NCBI RefSeq assembly: GCF_020171655.1
Contig: NZ_JAIVAC010000001.1
Span: 1,612,001-1,676,000, forward strand
Direction of reading: 5' to 3'
Source: Exiguobacterium aestuarii
GTDB taxonomy: Bacteria; Bacillota; Bacilli; Exiguobacteriales; Exiguobacteriaceae
DNA: 64,000 nt
Both the position numbers and the translations under genes were made by a program. Each line of letters begins with the position of its first letter. The stretch's first letter is position 1. Below the pieces are notes generated by a model that was not told the origin of the DNA, did no database searches, and saw only the letters and a list, made by a program, of their open reading frames with translations. Below, piece after piece: positions 62,254-64,000 of the stretch.

Positions 62254-63039
62254 TTATTTGACCGCTCCCGAAGTCATGCCTTTTTGTAAGAAGCGTTGGA
62301 AGAAGATATAAAACACCATCGTCGGCAAGCTGATCAAGACGAGCGAGGCGTACAGTTTACCAGGGTCCCCGCCGAGCGCTTCCGTGAAGAAGGTCGGTGC
62401 CATCGTCACCGTCTGCTTGGCCGGGTCCGTCATGAACGTGAGGACCATCAAGTACTCGTTCCACGAGTTGAGGAACGCGTAGATTGTCGCTGTCGCGAGC
62501 GCCGGTTTGGCGAGCGGCATCATGACTTTATAGAAGATTTGGAACGTCGACGCCCCGTCGATATGCGCCGCTTCCATCAATTCGTTCGGCAATTCGTCAA
62601 AGTAGCTCTTGATGAGCATGAGCCCGAACGGGAGGAAGAAGGCGATTTCGGCACCGATCAATCCCCAATAGCTGTTGAGCCCGTCAAGCGTACGCAATGT
62701 GAAGAAGAGCGGCACGATGAGCGAGGCGACCGGTAGCATCAATCCTGCCAAGACGAGATTGAACAATAGGCGCTTCCCAGCGAACTGGAGCTTCGAGAAG
62801 CCGAACGCCGCAAAGGCGAGAAGCGAGATCGAAATGAGAATCATAAAGAAGGCGACGATGAAGCTGTTGATGACGAACTGTGGGAAGTTCGGGTTTTGAA
62901 GCGTCGCGATATAGTTTTCAAAGCCGTTGACACGTAAGCTTTCCTTGAACATGACGAAGATTGGGAACAACCAGAGGACCGCCATGAGCGAGAGACCAAT
63001 ATTGGTGAACCATCTTCCTTTTTTCGTTTGCAGTTCCAT
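62254..63039 (-). CDS. Carbohydrate ABC transporter permease (MalG type)
   Basis: 261-residue inner permease of a CUT1 sugar importer, with six membrane helices and the EAA loop EAAHIDGASTFQIFYK for ATPase contact. GGGGGAG precedes the ATG at 63039. It works with the neighbouring permease and a binding protein not in this window; the enzymes downstream suggest galactosides. Confidence 0.9.
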   Translation of the reverse strand: MELQTKKGRWFTNIGLSLMAVLWLFPIFVMFKESLRVNGFENYIATLQNPNFPQFVINSFIVAFFMILISISLLAFAAFGFSKLQFAGKRLLFNLVLAGLMLPVASLIVPLFFTLRTLDGLNSYWGLIGAEIAFFLPFGLMLIKSYFDELPNELMEAAHIDGASTFQIFYKVMMPLAKPALATATIYAFLNSWNEYLMVLTFMTDPAKQTVTMAPTFFTEALGGDPGKLYASLVLISLPTMVFYIFFQRFLQKGMTSGAVK

Positions 63040-63051
63040 AGCTACTCCCCC

Positions 63052-64000
63052 TTAGTCCATTTTCTTCTGTACACGCATCTGGAAGTACGTGATACCGAGC
63101 GCGATCGCGAGCAAGATGATGGCGACGGCACTGGCGTAACCGACCTCTTGATGAAGCATCGATTTCCGGAACAGGTACGTCGAGATGACCTCGGTCGAGT
63201 TACCCGGTCCACCTTGCGTCGAGATCCAGACGATATCGAACGTCTTCAGACCACCGATGACCCCGAGGATCGTCAATGTGAACGTCGTCCCTTTCAAGTT
63301 CGGGAAGACGACGCTGCACAGCGTGCGCCAGAAGCCTGCTCCGTCAATATTGGCCGCCTCAAACACTTCCCGTTCAATCGCGAGCATCGCCATGTAGTAC
63401 ATGATCATCGACGAGCCCGTCCACTGGAAGATGTTGATCAAGATGATGGCATAGAGCGCGACATCCTGGTCACCGAGCCAGTTCTGCTCAAGGGCACCGA
63501 GTCCGATCATGCGAAGAAATTCGTTGATGTAGCCGAACTGGAAGTCAAAGATTTGCGTGAATGCCGCCCCGAGGACGACCGGGCTCAAGACGACCGGGAA
63601 GAAGAACACCGATTTGAAGAACGTCCGGCCCGCGCCTTTCGTGTGAAGCAAATAGGCCAACACGAGCCCGAGACCCGCCTGAATCGTGACCGTCAAGATC
63701 GTGAAGATGCCCGTATTCTTGAGCGCGTTATAAAATTCTGGGTCTTGGAACATCCGTGCGAAGTTCTCGAAGCCGACATACACTTTCTCAAACGAGATCC
63801 CGTCCCACGAGAAGAGCGAGTGATAGGCATTATAGAAGATGCCGTAATAGATGAAGGCGATGACGAACAGGACGGTCGGTGCGACGAACGCCCACCCGAT
63901 CAAGTTTTGCTTCATCCGCTCCTTCTTCCGGATCGGGTTCGGCGCGCTCGGCGGCACCGACGCGAGCTTCGGCTTGGACTTGTTCAAATCGGTTGCTTGT
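63052..64000 (-). CDS. Carbohydrate ABC transporter permease (MalF type), 5' end probably outside the window
   Basis: Six-helix permease (at least 311 residues). The EAA loop EAANIDGAGFWRTLCSVVFP is intact, and the first helix begins near LIGWAFVAPTVLFVIAFIY. A TTG at 63987 could start it, but no ribosome site is seen in the last 13 bases and the frame stays open to the edge, so the true start may lie beyond position 64000. It is 12 bases before the MalG-type permease gene. Confidence 0.85.
   Translation of the reverse strand, partial: QATDLNKSKPKLASVPPSAPNPIRKKERMKQNLIGWAFVAPTVLFVIAFIYYGIFYNAYHSLFSWDGISFEKVYVGFENFARMFQDPEFYNALKNTGIFTILTVTIQAGLGLVLAYLLHTKGAGRTFFKSVFFFPVVLSPVVLGAAFTQIFDFQFGYINEFLRMIGLGALEQNWLGDQDVALYAIILINIFQWTGSSMIMYYMAMLAIEREVFEAANIDGAGFWRTLCSVVFPNLKGTTFTLTILGVIGGLKTFDIVWISTQGGPGNSTEVISTYLFRKSMLHQEVGYASAVAIILLAIALGITYFQMRVQKKMD

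Noticed and set aside
1-64000. tRNA, rRNA or CRISPR features
   Set aside because: No cloverleaf-like, rRNA-like or regularly spaced repeat pattern was seen on reading both strands; a covariance search would settle small RNAs.

Overview
This window looks like a chromosomal segment of a low-to-mid GC Gram-positive of the Bacilli. The gene style (strong AGGAGG-type ribosome binding sites, GTG/TTG starts, many ATGA-type overlaps), a Bce/Yxd-type peptide-sensing module, an EpsA/EpsB-type split tyrosine-kinase system and the general protein flavour suggest Exiguobacterium or a close relative. That genus call is inference, not proof. I saw no rRNA, tRNA or CRISPR array.

Layout. (1) 1-5.8 kb: a small MerR-like DNA-binding protein, then a YxdLM/BceAB-type ABC transporter with a YxeA-like protein, divergent from its response regulator/histidine kinase pair. 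(2) 5.8-12.5 kb: two EAL-type c-di-GMP phosphodiesterases with degenerate GGDEF domains, flanking a secreted LysM-SH3-NlpC/P60 wall hydrolase. (3) 12.5-17.8 kb: a small membrane protein, UDP-glucose dehydrogenase, and a complete poly-N-acetylglucosamine (PNAG) operon pgaC-pgaD-pgaB. (4) 17.8-25 kb: a leftward Wzx/Wzy-type exopolysaccharide operon (two glycosyltransferases, polymerase candidate, Wzz-like co-polymerase, BY-kinase, flippase, initiating sugar transferase). (5) 25-27.9 kb: a 2-hydroxyacid dehydrogenase and an HpcH/HpaI aldolase, divergent from a NeuD/PglD-like acetyltransferase. (6) 28-38.6 kb: a rightward Gram-positive Pel operon: PelD fused to an N-terminal SDR domain, PelE, a PelA-position protein, PelF, PelG, then a CotH-like kinase, a VTC-domain protein and a DUF4956 membrane protein. 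(7) 38.7-39.9 kb: a transglutaminase-like gene broken by one in-frame TGA. (8) 40.1-50.8 kb: a PD-(D/E)XK nuclease-like protein, a DUF1643 protein, and a tightly overlapping six-gene leftward operon with three dynamin-like GTPases in a row. (9) 50.8-53.4 kb: an AT-rich accessory patch with zinc-ribbon proteins, an XRE regulator and possible IS remnants. (10) 53.5-64 kb: a leftward galactoside operon (two ABC permeases, GH42, GH36, galK, galE, galT, galM).

How it fits together. Three different exopolysaccharide machines (PNAG, Wzx/Wzy, Pel) sit within 24 kb beside two c-di-GMP phosphodiesterase genes. The Pel receptor keeps the inhibitory-site RxxD motif, so the region reads as a biofilm-matrix island under c-di-GMP control. 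The UDP-glucose dehydrogenase and GalE could supply nucleotide sugars.

The two most unusual systems are the SDR-PelD fusion, whose SDR half has lost its catalytic Tyr and Lys, and the triple-dynamin operon, which resembles membrane-remodelling or anti-phage gene sets and lies beside nuclease-like and mobile-looking DNA. All calls rest on reading the sequence; no database search was run.
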